64,000 nt of DNA from Methylorubrum populi (GCA_020741775.1 DYYG01000035.1:62001-126000); one strand, 5' to 3'; shown: positions 47,583 through 57,869, numbered from the stretch's first letter. Translations and numbers: made by a program. Notes: generated by a model from the letters alone, not told the origin.

Positions 47583-48584
47583 TCAGGGCGAGGGAGTCGC
47601 GGACTGGAGCAAGCCGGGGACGATCACCCGGATGACACCGCGACCCTCGCCCGCCGCGCCGGTCCGCTCGGCCGACTCCGTCTTCGCTTCCGGGCCCGCG
47701 GCGGTGGCGCCCTCGCGACTCGCCGCATCGGCGGCGAGACCCGCCGCAGTCCGGTCGGCGCGGCCGACCAGGGTCAGGCGCACCTTCGGCGCCCGCGACA
47801 GGGCCTCGGCCTGCAGCGGCGTGACGAAGATATCGCCCTTATGCCGCACCAGCATGCTCTCGGCCTTGGCCAGCGACTGCGCCCAGCTCTGGCCCTCCTT
47901 CTTGCAGGAGCAGTTGGGGGTGAAGCTCTTGCGGAACTTGAACGCCGCCGGCATCGCCGCGTAGGCGCGGCTGCCCTTGATCGTGGCGGCGTATTTCAGG
48001 GCGTCGTCGCCATGGGGCATCGAGTAGGCCACGGCCTCCGTCCCCGGGCAGAGCGCCTGGCACATCTCGTCGGCGCCGCCGCGTCCGTCGGGCAGGTTGC
48101 CCATCGGGAAGTAGGAGCCGTCGCAGGTCTTCACGCAGATCACCTGCGCGCCGCCGCGGGCGGTCTGGCCGACGGACGGCCCCTCATGTCCCTCTCCGGG
48201 AACGAGACCGGTGCAGGCGCTCGACACGGCGGCGACGAGCTGGCGCCGACGGGCGGCCACCACCTCGCCGTCCCCGCCACCATAGGTCGCGTTGAGCGAG
48301 CGGATCCGCGCTTCCACGGCACCGCATTGCGGCGGGCGGGTATCGAAGAACAAGAACTTGCCGCCCTCGCAATTGAGGCTGCGATAATAGGTCTGAAGCC
48401 GCGCGACCTCATTCTGCAGGGCAGTGGCGGTGGAGGCACTCGCGTTGAGGTTGGAAAGCTCCGTCCGGTAACGCTGGCAGGCCCAGACATCCGGCGCGGC
48501 CGCGGCGGGCGACGCCCCTCCCACGGCCAAGGCGGCGAGCAGGGCAGCGCAGGCACGGCGAAACTGCAGTCCGATCATCGGCAT
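47583..48584 (-). CDS. Secreted DUF2865 domain protein
   Basis: The 333-residue protein has a signal peptide (FRRACAALLAALAVGGASPAAAA) followed by a DUF2865 domain. Cysteines cluster in the middle (ICVKTCDGSYFPMGNLP, EMCQALCPGTEAVAYSMP, SFTPNCSCKKEG), the family signature found only in Rhizobiales-like bacteria; the role is unknown. The ATG at 48584 or 48578 starts the signal peptide. It shares its 165-base upstream region with the divergent creA and lies 126 bases upstream of the OmpA gene on the same strand. Confidence 0.88.
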   Translation of the reverse strand: MPMIGLQFRRACAALLAALAVGGASPAAAAPDVWACQRYRTELSNLNASASTATALQNEVARLQTYYRSLNCEGGKFLFFDTRPPQCGAVEARIRSLNATYGGGDGEVVAARRRQLVAAVSSACTGLVPGEGHEGPSVGQTARGGAQVICVKTCDGSYFPMGNLPDGRGGADEMCQALCPGTEAVAYSMPHGDDALKYAATIKGSRAYAAMPAAFKFRKSFTPNCSCKKEGQSWAQSLAKAESMLVRHKGDIFVTPLQAEALSRAPKVRLTLVGRADRTAAGLAADAASREGATAAGPEAKTESAERTGAAGEGRGVIRVIVPGLLQSATPSP

Positions 48585-48749
48585 GGGCGGATGCTGGAAA
48601 TTTCGGGCAGGAGGTCGCGGAGGGATGGTCGTCAACGGTCGGAACCGCACGAAGCAGCCCACGCTAACACAGACATGTGTTAAAGCCCCTCGCCCTTTCG
48701 GGACAGGGACACCATGTCTCGACGGCCAAGCTTCAGGGGGATTACGTCG

Positions 48750-49289
48750 ATGATGTGGCTCAAGGGCACCATTGGGGGCTGCAGCCGGCTCGTGGCGGCC
48801 TGGATGGCGGCCGGGCTCGCCGTCGCGGCGGCTGGGACGGCCTTCGCGCAGGAGCCGGATCGGATCTTCGATAAGTCGACGGTCTGGCGTCCGCTGACGC
48901 CCAACGACAAGCTCGTGGTCTACGGCATCGACGACCCGGCGGTGGCGGGCATCGCCTGCTGGTACACCCAGCCGGAGAAGGGCGGCATCAAGGGCACGCT
49001 CGGGCTCGCCGAGGACGTGTCGGACATCTCGCTCGCCTGCCGGCAGGTCGGCCCGGTTCAGTTCAAGGACAAGGTCAAACAGGGCGAGGTGGTGTTCAGC
49101 GAGCGCCGCTCGCTGATCTTCAAATCGATGCAGATCGTGCGCGGCTGTGACACCAAGCGCAATACGCTGATCTATATGGTCTATTCCGACAAGGTGGTGC
49201 AGGGTTCGCCGAAGAACTCGACCTCCAGCGTGCCGCTCGCCCCCTGGGGGACGGAGCAGCCGCCCAAATGCGCCGACTTCCTGAAGTAG
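48750..49289 (+). CDS. creA: CreA family protein
   Basis: The 179-residue protein has a signal sequence (LVAAWMAAGLAVAAAGTAFAQ) and the CreA domain: DRIFDKSTVWRPLTPND, VYGIDDPAVAGIACWYTQPEKGG, LAEDVSDISLACRQVGP and FSERRSLIFKSMQIVRGCD. CreA is a conserved periplasmic protein without a settled function. I chose ATG 48750 because AGGGGG is nine bases upstream; a second ATG follows directly. It is divergent from the DUF2865 gene. Confidence 0.93.
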   Translation: MMWLKGTIGGCSRLVAAWMAAGLAVAAAGTAFAQEPDRIFDKSTVWRPLTPNDKLVVYGIDDPAVAGIACWYTQPEKGGIKGTLGLAEDVSDISLACRQVGPVQFKDKVKQGEVVFSERRSLIFKSMQIVRGCDTKRNTLIYMVYSDKVVQGSPKNSTSSVPLAPWGTEQPPKCADFLK

Positions 49290-49319
49290 ATCGACCGCGC
49301 TGGATCGACCCTGCCGGGA

Positions 49320-49652
49320 TCAGTCCTGGCAGGTGATGCGGAACGGGCGCGGCGCGGTCTTCGCCGGGGCCGCGAGGCCGTCGATGGCGCCGGTATACTC
49401 GTCCTGGGCGGCGACGCCGTAATTGCTGGCGCTGGCATATCCTTGCGATTCGCACCACGCATTGGCGACCACCTGGCCGCACTCGCTCTGACCGCCGCTC
49501 AGGCATTCACCCACGCCGTAGCCGTCCTCGGCCGGGACGAGGAATGTTTTTTCGACATGCTTGGGTGCAGCGGCGGGTTCGCTCCCGGCCCGCGCCGGAA
49601 GGGCGGCCGTGGCGAGGACAAGGGTCAGAAGAACGGCGGCCGGACGGCGCAT
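49320..49652 (-). CDS. Small secreted cysteine-containing protein (110 aa), unknown
   Basis: ATG 49652 gives a signal peptide (RRPAAVLLTLVLATAALPARA) and a short mature domain with four cysteines (VGECLSGGQSECGQVVANAWCES and ITCQD), presumably two disulfides. I do not recognise the family; similar short secreted proteins with the CGxxxANAWCE pattern occur in Methylobacterium-like genomes. It converges on creA, 30 bases between stops. Confidence 0.65.
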   Translation of the reverse strand: MRRPAAVLLTLVLATAALPARAGSEPAAAPKHVEKTFLVPAEDGYGVGECLSGGQSECGQVVANAWCESQGYASASNYGVAAQDEYTGAIDGLAAPAKTAPRPFRITCQD

Positions 49653-49976
49653 GGTGAAGACCTTGTGAACGGTTTCGTTCGAGTTCGGAGTGTTCGGACG
49701 GCGCGGTAAACAAATCCTTGCCAGTCCGCTCGCGGTCGGATGGCGGCGGCCGGGCCCCGCCCTTCTCGAATTCATCACCGTTTTGGGTTAGCCCAACCTC
49801 CGCGCGGCGACCGTCGCGGCAGCGCAACAGCGGCGGCCGCCGGCACCGGCGAGAGTGTGGCGGCGGGTGGACGGAGACCGCCCGAAGGCGAGCGGAACCC
49901 GCTGCGCCGCAACGACAAAGTATGAAGGCGGCGTGCGCCGCAGAGGAGGCCGGGCCAGCCCGGCAGGAACCAGGCG
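49653..49976. other. Intergenic region upstream of cysS
   Basis: The 324 bases between divergent genes show no coding sequence. A GGTTAGCCCAACC palindrome lies at 49786-49798, and the stretch presumably holds both promoters. No T-box or other riboswitch is recognised. Confidence 0.4.
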
Positions 49977-51365
49977 ATGACCCCGATGTTGCGGCTCTAC
50001 AACACGCTGACCCGTGAGAAGGCGGCCTTCGCGCCGATCGATCCGGCGAATGTGCGGATGTATGCCTGCGGGCCGACGGTCTACGACGCGGCCCATATCG
50101 GCAACGCCCGGCCGATCATCGTCTTCGATCTGCTGTTCCGCGTGCTGCGCCACCTCTACGGCGTGGCGCACGTCACCTATGCCCGCAACGTCACGGACGT
50201 GGACGACAAGATCAACGCCCGCGCCCTGGAACGCGGCATCACCATCCGCGATCTCACCGACGGCACCCTGGCGCAGTTCCACGAGGACCTCCGCGACCTC
50301 GGCGTGCTGATGGCGGAGGATGTGAACCGGCCGGGTGAGCCGGCCCGCTTCATCGAACCACGGGCGACCGATCACATTGCCGAGATGCACCGCCTGATCG
50401 AAGGTCTGGTCGCAGCCGGCCACGCCTATGTCGCCGAGGACCACGTGCTGTTCGACGTGCCGTCCATGCCCGATTACGGCGCCCTCTCGAAGCGCCCCCT
50501 CGACGAGATGGAGGCCGGCGCCCGGGTCGAGGTCGCGCCCTACAAGCGCTCACCCCTCGACTTCGTGCTGTGGAAGCCGTCGAAGCCGACCGAGCCCTCC
50601 TGGCCCTCACCCTGCGGGATCGCGGCACCGGGGCGCCCCGGCTGGCACATCGAGTGCTCCGCCATGTCCTGGAAGCACCTCGGCAACACCTTCGACATCC
50701 ATGCCGGCGGCATCGACCTGATCTTCCCGCACCACGAGAACGAGGTGGCGCAGTCGCGCTGCTGCTTCGGCACCGACGTGATGGCCCATGTCTGGCTCCA
50801 CAACGGCTTCCTGCAGGTCGAGGGGGAGAAGATGTCGAAATCGCTCGGCAACTTCATCACCATCCGCCAGGTGCTGAACGACTGGCCGGGCGAGGTGGTG
50901 CGCCTCAACATGCTCAAGACCCATTACCGCCAGCCGATCGACTGGACCCTGCGCGGCCTGGAGGAATCGAGCCGGATGCTGGACCGCTGGTACGACGCGG
51001 CCGGTGAGGCGGCGCCCGACGCGGCCATGCCGCAAGGCGTGATCGAGGCCCTCGGCGACGATCTCAACACTCCCGCCGCCCTCGGCGAGCTGCACCGGCT
51101 GGCCGGGACCAGCCCCGGCGCGCTGAAGGCCGGAGCCGGCCTGATGGGCTTCCTCCCGCGATCGAAGACGCAGCGCGAGGCGGAGCGGGTCGGCGCGGCG
51201 GGGATCGATGTGGCTCGGGTCGAGGCGCTGCTCGCCGAGCGCAAGGCGGCCCGCGCCGCCAAGGATTGGGCCGCGTCCGACCGGGTCCGCGACGCCCTCA
51301 CCGCGATGGGCGTCAGCGTCAAGGACAACAAGGACGGCACCACCACCTGGACGGTGGCAGGCTGA
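49977..51365 (+). CDS. cysS: Cysteinyl-tRNA synthetase
   Basis: The 462-residue class I synthetase has the zinc-binding CGPTVYD (Cys31), HIGNARP (residues 40-46) and [35 protein letters not shown] with the remaining zinc ligands. The KMSKS loop [10 protein letters not shown] (KMSKS 285-289) and a C-terminal anticodon-binding DALR domain complete it. It attaches cysteine to tRNA-Cys in the cytoplasm. A GGAACC precedes the ATG. It converges on the methyltransferase gene with only three bases between the stops. Confidence 0.98.
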   Translation: MTPMLRLYNTLTREKAAFAPIDPANVRMYACGPTVYDAAHIGNARPIIVFDLLFRVLRHLYGVAHVTYARNVTDVDDKINARALERGITIRDLTDGTLAQFHEDLRDLGVLMAEDVNRPGEPARFIEPRATDHIAEMHRLIEGLVAAGHAYVAEDHVLFDVPSMPDYGALSKRPLDEMEAGARVEVAPYKRSPLDFVLWKPSKPTEPSWPSPCGIAAPGRPGWHIECSAMSWKHLGNTFDIHAGGIDLIFPHHENEVAQSRCCFGTDVMAHVWLHNGFLQVEGEKMSKSLGNFITIRQVLNDWPGEVVRLNMLKTHYRQPIDWTLRGLEESSRMLDRWYDAAGEAAPDAAMPQGVIEALGDDLNTPAALGELHRLAGTSPGALKAGAGLMGFLPRSKTQREAERVGAAGIDVARVEALLAERKAARAAKDWAASDRVRDALTAMGVSVKDNKDGTTTWTVAG

Positions 51366-51368
51366 ATC

Positions 51369-52151
51369 TCAGCCCGTCAACCTCCGCAGCCAGCCGCCGC
51401 CATGGGCGTAGGAGCGCCCGCCCAGGCGGCGCAGGGCCTCCTCCGTCGGCACGATCGGGTGATCGGCATAGAGCCGCGCGATCTCCTCGGTGGTATTCGG
51501 CAGCCTGGAGAACTCCTCGACGATGCTCTCATAGCTGCGCTTGAGGATGCGCGAGGACGGGTCGAGACCGGTGACGATCACGAGGCCGGTGGGCGGCGCA
51601 TCCACCAGCATCACCTGGAGGTCGGGCCGGTAGCGCGTCAGGATCGGGATGATTTTCCAAACGTCGCCGGTCCACCAGTTCTCGTAGGGCGTGCCCTTGC
51701 CGCGCGCATTCGCCTGCATCGGGTCGCGGTCGGCCATCGGCGCGGCCACCGGCAGGCAGTCATGCATCACGATAATCGAATCCTCGCAGCAGATCGCTTC
51801 CGTGTTGAAGAAATCCCGCAGCAGGAACTCGAACAGGTGCATGCCGTCGAGGAAGGCGAGGTCGAGCCGCCCGCCGATGTCCCGGCGCAGGTTCAGATGC
51901 TCGAAGAAGACATCGCTCATCACCTGGAACAGCGAGACCTTGACCTTGTTGGCCGCGACGTTGGTCTTGAGCTGAAATTCCGGATCGACGGCGACACCGT
52001 GCCGGCAGGCGATGCCCGAGAAGATGTCCCCGAAGGCGACGCCGATCTCCAGGTAGCGCCGGACGGCGGCGTTGCGGGAGAGCCGGGCCAGCACCTTGGA
52101 ATAGTGCTCGCCCCGATGCTCGCCGGCGATGGTGTGCTCGGTGCCGCTCAT
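51369..52151 (-). CDS. Class I SAM-dependent methyltransferase-like protein
   Basis: The 260-residue protein resembles the Methyltransf_24/cephalosporin hydroxylase-like group: RRYLEIGVAFGDIFSG (motif I), AVDPEFQLK, RLDLAFLDGMHLFEFLLRDFFNTE and IIVMHDCLPVAAPM. Such genes often accompany glycan synthesis, but none is adjacent here; cysS converges on one side and the LOG gene precedes it on the other by about eight bases, so the two may be cotranscribed. The substrate is unknown. Confidence 0.8.
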   Translation of the reverse strand: MSGTEHTIAGEHRGEHYSKVLARLSRNAAVRRYLEIGVAFGDIFSGIACRHGVAVDPEFQLKTNVAANKVKVSLFQVMSDVFFEHLNLRRDIGGRLDLAFLDGMHLFEFLLRDFFNTEAICCEDSIIVMHDCLPVAAPMADRDPMQANARGKGTPYENWWTGDVWKIIPILTRYRPDLQVMLVDAPPTGLVIVTGLDPSSRILKRSYESIVEEFSRLPNTTEEIARLYADHPIVPTEEALRRLGGRSYAHGGGWLRRLTG

Positions 52152-52159
52152 TCCCGCCC

Positions 52160-52762
52160 TCAGAACCGCTTCTCGATCAGCTCATCCGCCAGCGGCGCCG
52201 GTTCGATCCTGGCGAGCACCTCCGCCAAAGTCTCCACGACACGGTCGGGATCCTCTCCGACGAGGTAGTTCAGATCGAGCCCTTCACGGATGAAGCCGTG
52301 GGCGCGCATGTGATCGATCAGGGTGATCAGCGGGTCCCAAAAGCCGTTGACCGAGAGGAGCAGAATCGGCTTGCGGTGCTGGCCGAGCTGGGCCCAGGTC
52401 AGCTGCTCGACCAATTCCTCCAGGGTGCCGATGCCGCCGGGCAGCGCGACGAAGGCGTCGGCCCGGTCGAACATCAGCCTCTTGCGGGTATGCATGTCGG
52501 AGACGACGATCGTCTCCTGCACCTCGTCGAGCATGCGCTCGCGGGATTTCAGGAAGTCGGGGATGATGCCGGTGACGTAGCCACCCGCTTCGAGGGTCGC
52601 GCTGGCGACGGTGCCCATCAGGCCGACATTGCCGCCGCCATAGACGAGCTTCACACCCGCCCGCGCCAGCGCCGTGCCGAGCCGCCGGGCGGCGTCGGCG
52701 AAGGCCGGATCGCCTCCGAAGCCGGAGCCACAATAGACACAGACCGATCTGAGCCGCCCCAT
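52160..52762 (-). CDS. LOG family protein (cytokinin riboside 5'-monophosphate phosphoribohydrolase)
   Basis: The 200-residue Rossmann-fold protein has the TIGR00730/LOG signatures: VCVYCGSGFGGDPAF at the N terminus, LVYGGGNVGLMG and the catalytic PGGIGTLEELVEQLTWAQLG. It releases free adenine-type bases from nucleoside monophosphates. In plant-associated bacteria it can produce cytokinins, and Methylobacterium species are known to secrete these hormones, though generally through tRNA. It is likely cotranscribed with the methyltransferase gene downstream. Confidence 0.93.
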   Translation of the reverse strand: MGRLRSVCVYCGSGFGGDPAFADAARRLGTALARAGVKLVYGGGNVGLMGTVASATLEAGGYVTGIIPDFLKSRERMLDEVQETIVVSDMHTRKRLMFDRADAFVALPGGIGTLEELVEQLTWAQLGQHRKPILLLSVNGFWDPLITLIDHMRAHGFIREGLDLNYLVGEDPDRVVETLAEVLARIEPAPLADELIEKRF

Positions 52763-52966
52763 CAGGCACCGTCCCGCTTGCCGTGGCCGAAGGCGCCCAC
52801 CGGCAAAAATGCTGAATTTGCAGGGAAATTAAGAGCGCAGACGCGTTCGAGCTTTGGTGTTCTTCTCATGTTCGTTAATATGTCACGGGAATTAGACGGG
52901 TTGTCGACAATCGGCGGCGCTTTTCCGGTGCCCGCGGCGGCCCGAACAGGACGGGAGTGAGCAGCC

Positions 52967-54583
52967 ATGACGGCTGAGATGCGGCGAAGCATCCTCCTCG
53001 CGGCCGTGGGGCTGCTCGGCGGCTTCGCCATGGTCGTGGCTCTGTTCGGGACGGGGGAACTTCTCAAGCGCAACGCGGCGGTCAACCCTTCTGCCGAAAC
53101 ACCGGCCGCGCCGAAATCGCTCTCGGCCGGAACGGAAACCGGGGACCGTGCGGGCGCAACCGCCTCGACGGAGCCTCCTCATGCCGCTCCCGGCGGCCCA
53201 TCGCAAGGGGAAACCGGGCAAGCGGACCGTTCCGCTCCGGGTGCGCCGAAGGCGGAGGCCGGCGATGCGCCGACCTTCGACATCGTCCGCGTCGAACCCG
53301 ACGGCGCGAGCGTGATCGCCGGCCGCGCGGCACCCCGTGCCCGGATCGACTTGCTGCGCGATGGAAAGCCCTTCGCCACGGTCTCGGCCGACGATGCCGG
53401 CCAGTTCGCCCTGACGCCACCGGACCTGCCGGCGGGCAGCAGCGAGATCGTGCTCCGCGCCACCGGCGCTGACGGCAAGCCCGTCGCCGGCCGCGAAAGC
53501 GTGACGGTGGTGGTGGCCGAACGGCGCGACGCCAAGCCGCTGATCGCTCTGAGCACCCCCGATCAGCCGACCCGGGTGCTGTCTCAGCCCGACGCGCCCG
53601 GGAGCACGGGCAAGGCGGTCACCGCCTTCGCCGAGGCGCCGGGGCAGGCGGGTCCCCGGCCCGAGGCGGCAGCGCCACCGGGCGCGGGAAGCAAGCCGGG
53701 TGGCAAGACGGCCGCCGGGAACACGGTCTCCGGGAAGACCGAGCCTGGGAAAGAGCCGATCCGCATCGTCAGCGTGGACGCGCAGGAGGGCGGCCGCCTC
53801 CACGTCACCAGCCAAGCGGCGGCTGGCAGCGCGCTGCGCCTCTATCTCAATGACACGCTGGTCGCTTCCGGGCGATCCGGACCGGATGGGCGGCTGGCCT
53901 TCACCATCGGCCGCGGCGTGAAGCCGGGCCCCTACAAGATCCGGGTCGATGCGGTGGAAGCGTCCGGAAGCAAGGTGAAGAGTCGCGCCGAGGTCGCCTT
54001 CACCTATCCCGACGGTACGCCGCCGACACGGCTCGCTGAATCCGCCACCGTCGGCGGATCGCCCCCCGGCGCGGCGCCAAAGCCGCCGGGACCGGCGCCC
54101 GCCGCCACATCCGGCCAGGGCCGTTCCGCCGACGCGCCCACACCGGCCGCAGCCGGGTCCGAGGCGGCGCAACCGGGGACGAACCTCGCCACCACACCAC
54201 CCCGGACGGAGCGGCGCGCCGAGCCGGACCGGACCGCGTCTTCCGGCACCGCGCCCGGCGCGACATCGCAGGAGAGCGAGGAGCGGACCGCATCCGTCAC
54301 GCCGGGCCGCCCCGAGGCCGGAGCCGCTGCCCCCGGCACGGCGGCGGGCACCGCCTATGTGCCGGAGGTCAGCACCGCACGGATCACCCGAGGCGATAGC
54401 CTGTGGCAGATCAGCCGGCGCATCTACGGCAAGGGCAATCGCTACACCGTGATCTACGACGCCAACCAGGAGCAGATCCGCGATCCCGATCTGATCTATC
54501 CCGGTCAGATGTTCGTGCTGCCGAAGGACAATCCTGCGGCGGCGGCTCCCGCCGCGAAAGCCGGGCCGGATCGGCGGACCTGA
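52967..54583 (+). CDS. LysM domain protein with Ig-like repeats
   Basis: The 538-residue protein has one N-terminal membrane helix (LLAAVGLLGGFAMVVALFGTGELL) and a Pro/Ala/Gly-rich spacer. Two Ig-like segments follow (about 100-190, FDIVRVEPDGASVIAGRAAP; about 260-345, IRIVSVDAQEGGRLHVTSQA), then a second disordered linker and a C-terminal LysM (about 465-525, ARITRGDSLWQISRRIYGKGNRY and PDLIYPGQMFVLP). LysM binds peptidoglycan, so the protein probably anchors to the cell wall while tethered to the inner membrane. It is a widespread alphaproteobacterial type without known function. Monocistronic. Confidence 0.88.
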   Translation: MTAEMRRSILLAAVGLLGGFAMVVALFGTGELLKRNAAVNPSAETPAAPKSLSAGTETGDRAGATASTEPPHAAPGGPSQGETGQADRSAPGAPKAEAGDAPTFDIVRVEPDGASVIAGRAAPRARIDLLRDGKPFATVSADDAGQFALTPPDLPAGSSEIVLRATGADGKPVAGRESVTVVVAERRDAKPLIALSTPDQPTRVLSQPDAPGSTGKAVTAFAEAPGQAGPRPEAAAPPGAGSKPGGKTAAGNTVSGKTEPGKEPIRIVSVDAQEGGRLHVTSQAAAGSALRLYLNDTLVASGRSGPDGRLAFTIGRGVKPGPYKIRVDAVEASGSKVKSRAEVAFTYPDGTPPTRLAESATVGGSPPGAAPKPPGPAPAATSGQGRSADAPTPAAAGSEAAQPGTNLATTPPRTERRAEPDRTASSGTAPGATSQESEERTASVTPGRPEAGAAAPGTAAGTAYVPEVSTARITRGDSLWQISRRIYGKGNRYTVIYDANQEQIRDPDLIYPGQMFVLPKDNPAAAAPAAKAGPDRRT

Positions 54584-54692
54584 GACGCGAGCAGAGGTCG
54601 GAGAGCCGGGCGGGGTGCGCGGGGCGGAGTAGGCGCCTATATGCGCTCAGCGACGGCCGCTCCGCGCCGAGAGATCTCTTTCGAACCTCATC

Positions 54693-56621
54693 ATGGCCAA
54701 CTCACCCGTGCCGGCGGGGGAGGGCGCATCCGCGCCCCTCGAACGCCCCGGCCTTCTGACGACCTATCGCCGCCTCTGGCCCTATCTCTGGCCCCATGGC
54801 CGGAGCGACCTCCAGCGCCGGGTCTTCCTCGCCTTCGGCCTGCTCTTCGTCGCCAAGGCCGCGACGATGGTGATGCCCTTCACCTTCAAATGGGCGACGG
54901 ACGCCCTCGTCGCCGCTACCGGCACCGGGGAGGCCGCGACCGGGGCCGCCATACCGGCGGGACTCGTCTCCGCCCCGTTCCTGCTGATCGCCCTCTACGG
55001 CCTGTCGCGCATTGCCATGGCCGGGTTGACCCAGGTGCGCGACGGATTGTTCGCCAAGGTCGCGATGCATGCGGTGCGCCGGCTCGCGCTCCAGACCTTC
55101 GAGCACATGCACCGGCTGTCCCTGCGCTTCCATCTAGAGCGCAAGACCGGCGGCCTGACCCGGGTGCTGGAGCGGGGCCGCTCCGGCATCGAGGAATTGT
55201 CGCGCCTGATGGTGCTGACCCTGGTGCCGACCATCGTCGAGCTCGTCCTTGTCCTCGGCATCCTGGCCTACGAGTTCGACTGGCTCTACTCGGTGGTCGT
55301 GGCCACGATGATCGCCGCCTATCTCGGCTTCACCTGGAAGGCGACCGAGTGGCGCATCGGCATCCGCCGCCGGATGAACAACTCGGACACCGAGGCCAAC
55401 ACGAAGGCGGTCGATTCGCTACTGAACTACGAGACGGTGAAGTATTTCGGGGCGGAAGCCCGCGAAACCGCCCGCTACGACGCCTCGATGGAGCGCTACG
55501 AGAAGGCCTCGACGCAGACCTATGTCTCGCTCGCGGTGCTCAATGCCGGCCAGGCGGTGATCTTCACCCTGGGCATGACGGCGGTGATGCTGCTGGCGGC
55601 GCGCGACATCATGAACGGCCACACCACCATCGGCGGCTTCGTGCTCGTCAACACGATGCTGGTGCAGCTCTCGATCCCGCTGAACTTCATGGGGATGATC
55701 TACCGGGAGATCAAACAGGCCCTGATCGACATCGACGACATGTTCCTGATCCTGCACCGCAATCCCGAGATCGCGGACCGACCGGGCGCGCCGCCGCTCA
55801 AGGTCTCCGCCGGCACGGTGCGGTTCGAGGACGTGCGCTTCTCCTACATCCCCGAGCGGCCGATCCTGCGCGGCATCTCCTTCGAGGTGCCGGCCGGCCG
55901 CACCGTCGCCATCGTCGGCCCCTCGGGCGCCGGCAAATCGACGCTGTCACGCCTGCTGTTCCGCTTCTACGAGCCGAATGCCGGCCGCATCACCATCGAC
56001 GGGCAGGACATCGCCGTCATCCGCCAGGACAGCCTGCGCGCCGCCATCGGCATGGTGCCGCAGGATACGGTGCTGTTCAACGACACCATCGGCTACAATA
56101 TCCGCTACGGCCGCTGGGACGCCACCGAGGCGGAGGTGCGCGAGGCCGCCCGCCTCGCTCAGATCGACCGCTTCATCGAGAGCCTGCCCGAGGGCTACGA
56201 CACGCCCGTCGGCGAGCGCGGCCTCAAGCTCTCGGGCGGCGAGAAGCAGCGGGTGGCCATCGCCCGCACCATCCTGAAAGGACCGCCGATCCTCGTGCTC
56301 GACGAGGCGACCTCCGCCCTCGATTCCTTCACCGAGCGCGAGATCCAGGCGGCTCTCGACCGGGTCAGCCAGGGCCGCACCACCCTGGTGATCGCCCACC
56401 GCCTCTCGACCGTGATCCATGCCGACGAAATCCTGGTGCTCGACAAGGGCGTCATCGTCGAGCGGGGCGATCACACCGGTCTGCTCGCGCGCGGCGGGGT
56501 CTACGCCTCCCTCTGGAGCCGGCAGCGACAGGCGGACGAAGCGCGCGAAGCGCTCAAACGGGCCGAGGACGAGGAAGAGGGCGGATTGGAGCCGGCCGGC
56601 GAGCCTCTTACGGCCGTGTGA
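54693..56621 (+). CDS. Atm1-type ABC exporter
   Basis: The 642-residue half transporter has six N-terminal membrane helices and a C-terminal ATPase domain: Walker A GPSGAGKST (residues 409-417), Q-loop AIGMVPQDTVLFNDTIGYN, signature LSGGEKQR, Walker B ILVLDEATSALD and the H-loop IAHRLS. The YGAEAREAxRYDA-like segment (YFGAEARETARYDASM) and the transmembrane helix signature LLNYETVKYFGAE identify the Atm1/HMT1 group. Bacterial Atm1 homologues export glutathione conjugates and heavy metal-glutathione complexes. It is preceded by the LysM gene and followed by a diguanylate cyclase gene, both on the same strand but likely independent. Confidence 0.93.
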   Translation: MANSPVPAGEGASAPLERPGLLTTYRRLWPYLWPHGRSDLQRRVFLAFGLLFVAKAATMVMPFTFKWATDALVAATGTGEAATGAAIPAGLVSAPFLLIALYGLSRIAMAGLTQVRDGLFAKVAMHAVRRLALQTFEHMHRLSLRFHLERKTGGLTRVLERGRSGIEELSRLMVLTLVPTIVELVLVLGILAYEFDWLYSVVVATMIAAYLGFTWKATEWRIGIRRRMNNSDTEANTKAVDSLLNYETVKYFGAEARETARYDASMERYEKASTQTYVSLAVLNAGQAVIFTLGMTAVMLLAARDIMNGHTTIGGFVLVNTMLVQLSIPLNFMGMIYREIKQALIDIDDMFLILHRNPEIADRPGAPPLKVSAGTVRFEDVRFSYIPERPILRGISFEVPAGRTVAIVGPSGAGKSTLSRLLFRFYEPNAGRITIDGQDIAVIRQDSLRAAIGMVPQDTVLFNDTIGYNIRYGRWDATEAEVREAARLAQIDRFIESLPEGYDTPVGERGLKLSGGEKQRVAIARTILKGPPILVLDEATSALDSFTEREIQAALDRVSQGRTTLVIAHRLSTVIHADEILVLDKGVIVERGDHTGLLARGGVYASLWSRQRQADEAREALKRAEDEEEGGLEPAGEPLTAV

Positions 56622-56713
56622 CCCTGCGGAAATGAGCCTCGAAGGGGCGACGCTTTTCGAAAAGCGCGCCACCTTTACGGGACATCAATACCTCCGGCGG
56701 GAGATCGTCTTCG

Positions 56714-57808
56714 ATGAACGCTGCGATGGCGCTCCTCCGGACGGCCTTCCTCATGCCCGGAACTTTGCCAAGAACCTCGCCAGGGACTTCACCGAGAACC
56801 TTGCGCAGGCGCGAGCCGCTCGGGGAGGGCGGGGCCGCGGAGATCCAGCGCCTGCGCCTCCAGTTGCGTATCCAGGCGGCCGTCATTGCCGCGCAGCAAG
56901 TGGAAGCCCGGTTCCGCGAAGAGCGGTTCGAGCGGGCGACGCAGGCTGCCCGGATGGGCCTGTGGGAGTGCGACCTGCGCACCGAGGCTTTGCGCTGGAG
57001 CGGCGGGGTTTACGACCTGTTCGGCCTGCCGCGCGACCGACCGCCCGACCGCCGCTCGACCCTCAACCAGTATGTTCCGACATCTCGCAGCCGCCTCACG
57101 TCGGTCCGCGCTCAGGCGATCACGGACGGAACCGGCTTCACCCTCGACTCGGAGATCGTCACCCCCGCCGGCCAGCACCGCTGGATCCGCCTGACCGCGA
57201 CGGTGGACCGGCAGGACGGGGTGCCGGTGCGCCTGTTCGGCATGAAACAGGACGTGACCGACGACCTCCTCCTGCTCGAACGAACCCGCCGCCTCGCCGA
57301 ATGCGATTCCCTCACCGACCTCGCCAACCGGGCCGGCTTCGAGGCCCGCCTGCGCGATCCGGTCGCTGCCCTGCTGCTGATCGATCTCGACGGGTTCAAG
57401 GCGGTGAACGACACCCACGGGCATCAGGCCGGCGACCAATGCCTGCGCGAGACCGCCCGGCGGCTTCGCCTGACCTGCCGGAAGGGGGATCTTCTCGCCC
57501 GCCTCGGCGGCGATGAGTTCGCGGTGGTGGTCGAGAGACCCGTCTCGCCGGAGGCGGCGGCTCTCTATGCGCAGGGCATCATCGACGCGCTCTGCCGGCC
57601 CGTCGACGGCGATGGGAGACGTTTCCCCATCGGCGCCTCGGTCGGCATCGCCCTTTCGGGGCCAGCGCCCCTCGATCTCTATGCCTGCGCCGATGCGGCG
57701 CTCTACGCCGCCAAAGCGGCCGGGCGGGGCACCTTCCGCCTGTTCGACGCTGCGGCCGATCCCCCGATCCGCTCGGCCGGGATCACCGGGGCGCGGGCGG
57801 CCGGTTGA
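56714..57808 (+). CDS. Diguanylate cyclase with PAS sensor
   Basis: The 364-residue protein has a variable N terminus with an imperfect Pro/Arg/Thr repeat (about 15-40), an amphipathic helix, a PAS domain (about 75-180, [30 protein letters not shown]) and a GGDEF domain (about 195-350). The catalytic GGDEF is at residues 265-269, and an intact RxxD inhibitory site (RKGD, 256-259) lies five residues before it. It makes cyclic di-GMP with product feedback. No EAL domain is present. The true start may be later than ATG 56714. A 16-base palindrome lies upstream. Confidence 0.9.
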   Translation: MNAAMALLRTAFLMPGTLPRTSPGTSPRTLRRREPLGEGGAAEIQRLRLQLRIQAAVIAAQQVEARFREERFERATQAARMGLWECDLRTEALRWSGGVYDLFGLPRDRPPDRRSTLNQYVPTSRSRLTSVRAQAITDGTGFTLDSEIVTPAGQHRWIRLTATVDRQDGVPVRLFGMKQDVTDDLLLLERTRRLAECDSLTDLANRAGFEARLRDPVAALLLIDLDGFKAVNDTHGHQAGDQCLRETARRLRLTCRKGDLLARLGGDEFAVVVERPVSPEAAALYAQGIIDALCRPVDGDGRRFPIGASVGIALSGPAPLDLYACADAALYAAKAAGRGTFRLFDAAADPPIRSAGITGARAAG

Positions 57809-57869
57809 CGGAACCGCGCCCCCCTGCCATCCGGCAGGGGCAATTCGTCCGCCGACCCCTTCGGAGCCC

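Noticed and set aside
46071..48683. An 870-codon open frame opposite the OmpA and DUF2865 genes
   Set aside because: It is the antisense reading of low-complexity repeats; both genes below it have signal peptides and known domains.
54641..56635. A 664-codon frame overlapping the Atm1 gene on the same strand
   Set aside because: The Atm1 frame contains all ABC motifs; this one is its +1 shadow.
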